A stretch of 26,629 bases of DNA, from positions 1-26,629 of the forward strand of contig DXSO01000011.1 in the NCBI GenBank assembly GCA_019410445.1, written 5' to 3'. Under the pieces are notes generated by a model. That model ran no database searches. It worked only from the letters and a program-made list of their open reading frames with translations, and was not told where the DNA came from. Below, piece by piece: positions 25,977 through 26,629 of this stretch (its first letter is position 1; every line of letters starts with the position of its first letter). Source of the stretch: Sutterella sp. (GTDB lineage Bacteria > Pseudomonadota > Gammaproteobacteria > Burkholderiales > Burkholderiaceae_F). The position numbers and the translations under genes were made by a program.

Positions 25977-26005
25977 TTGACGACTCGACTCCTACATGAT
26001 ATTCT
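25977..26005 (+). promoter_or_regulatory. SigmaA-type promoter for the gene at 26031
   Basis: TTGACG, 17-bp spacer, TATTCT. The -10 overlaps TGATATTC, a one-base variant of the octamer. The gene at 26031 starts 25 bp downstream with its own ribosome site. Confidence 0.6.
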
Positions 26006-26030
26006 TGTACTAGTATAAGGAGGTGCTTTT

Positions 26031-26360
26031 ATGGCACGAACAGTGAAATGTCCTAGTTGTGGCGCTGAGCTTACGGTGAAAGAAGGCAATCGAGACTTCA
26101 TGTTCTGCGAATATTGCGGGACGAAAGTGCGGCTTGATGACTATCAGGAGACGCACAGGTTTGTGGATGAAGCAAAAGTCAAGCGGGTTGAAGCTTTCAA
26201 AGACTTAGCGATGAAGAAGATGGAAATGGATGAACAAAAGCGTAAAGACGAAAAAGATAATGAAGCAGAACGCAGAAAAATGGAGCCTGTATATTTGAGC
26301 TTACTCATAGCGCTTCCTATAATCTTTTTTATTCTCGCTAAATTATTTGGCGCTGAATAA
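26031..26360 (+). CDS. Zinc-ribbon, coiled-coil, tail-anchored membrane protein
   Basis: 109-aa protein. N-terminal C4 zinc ribbon (KCPSCGAEL; MFCEYCGTKV), a charged coiled coil at about 44-84 (EAKVKRVEAFKDLAMKKMEM, DEQKRKDEKDNEAERRKM), and a C-terminal transmembrane helix (PVYLSLLIALPIIFFILAKL). This order suits a membrane-tethered adaptor or sensor. AAGGAGGTGCTTTT is an optimal ribosome site. It has its own promoter and terminator, so it is another self-contained unit, possibly expressed in the lysogen. No specific family recognised. Confidence 0.75.
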   Translation: MARTVKCPSCGAELTVKEGNRDFMFCEYCGTKVRLDDYQETHRFVDEAKVKRVEAFKDLAMKKMEMDEQKRKDEKDNEAERRKMEPVYLSLLIALPIIFFILAKLFGAE

Positions 26361-26365
26361 CATAG

Positions 26366-26404
26366 AAAGGTCTCGATATAAAATTCGGGGCCTTTTCTTT
26401 TTTA
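26366..26404 (+). terminator. Rho-independent terminator
   Basis: AAGGTCTCGA and TCGGGGCCTT pair over 10 bp (three G-U) around TATAAAAT, followed by TTCTTTTTTA. Confidence 0.85.
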
Positions 26405-26629
26405 TCTGGCAGTAGACTCTGCCAATTTCTATTTGCCGCTTTTTGTTAATTTTGTGATAATAATTGAAAAAGCATCAATTTTCTGGCCAAAAACCCATTT
26501 TGTGGCCAAAAATTTTAGAAAAACGGCCACATATTTTGACGTAGATACGTTATAAATATGCGCTGTGGCCAAAAACCCACTTTTTTCTTTAAGTTAATTA
26601 AAAAATGAAAAAAATAATATATATAATAG
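26405..26629. other. AT-rich non-coding region at the window edge
   Basis: No gene seen on either strand. It holds the GGCCA repeat group and the dyad ACGTA-GA-TACGT at 26539-26550. It may be an operator, a promoter region for a following operon, or part of an origin. Confidence 0.6.
26484..26579. repeat. GGCCA repeat group (iteron-like)
   Basis: TGGCCAAAAACCCA occurs exactly at 26484-26497 and 26566-26579, TGGCCAAAAA at 26503-26512, and an inverted-type GGCCA inside ACGGCCACATA at 26523-26533. The units surround the dyad at 26539-26550 and a TATAAATA stretch. Confidence 0.7.

Overview
The window reads as the left end and early/replication half of an integrated temperate phage, or a closely related integrative element, in a Gram-positive anaerobe of the Oscillospirales/Clostridia type. 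This host assignment is inference. It rests on the GC-rich Clp-type chaperone fragment at the left edge, AGGAGG-type ribosome binding sites throughout, a promoter with a TTGACA box, and many small proteins whose sequence style I recognise from Firmicutes phages. No capsid, tail or packaging gene is visible, so structural genes would have to lie beyond the right edge.

Layout. 1-~920: host gene for a Clp ATPase, cut off just after the first AAA+ Walker A region. ~915-1087: the presumed left attachment region, with direct and inverted repeats. 1088-2308 (minus): tyrosine integrase with an N-terminal zinc ribbon and its own promoter. 2489-3143: excisionase-like gene and a conserved phage gene. 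3.14-9.71 kb: a chain of small, mostly membrane-protein cassettes. Nine of them start at the same 26-bp promoter-like sequence, most have a small hairpin at the predicted transcript start, and many end in the same GAAA-tetraloop terminator. One cassette encodes a tRNA-like RNA instead of a protein. Three paralogous two-span membrane proteins (7134, 8441, 10361) lie between and after them. 9.73-13.2 kb: tightly packed conserved phage genes of unknown function. 13.2-18.4 kb: the replication core, namely a 1333-aa helicase-primase-family B polymerase fusion, a conserved companion protein and an SSB-like protein. 18.4-21.8 kb: DUF4406-like and DUF3846-like genes, tRNA-Met, zinc-ribbon protein, Snf2-like helicase. 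21.8-26.4 kb: a probable dNTP pyrophosphohydrolase, a run of small Cys-rich proteins, thyX, a lipoprotein, a Spo0A-like HTH protein. 26.4-26.63 kb: AT-rich non-coding DNA with GGCCA repeats.

How it works together: the fused replicase, SSB-like protein and Snf2 helicase would copy the genome, while ThyX and the predicted dNTP hydrolase adjust the nucleotide pool. Integrase and the Xis-like protein control the lysogenic switch.

Two signals are not explained by the genes. The first is the nine-copy fixed-spacing promoter family with its matching hairpins and terminators, which looks like an array of autonomous moron-type cassettes. The second is the octamer TGATATTT, which I count 31 times on the plus strand and never on the minus strand. 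The two signals largely occupy different parts of the element.
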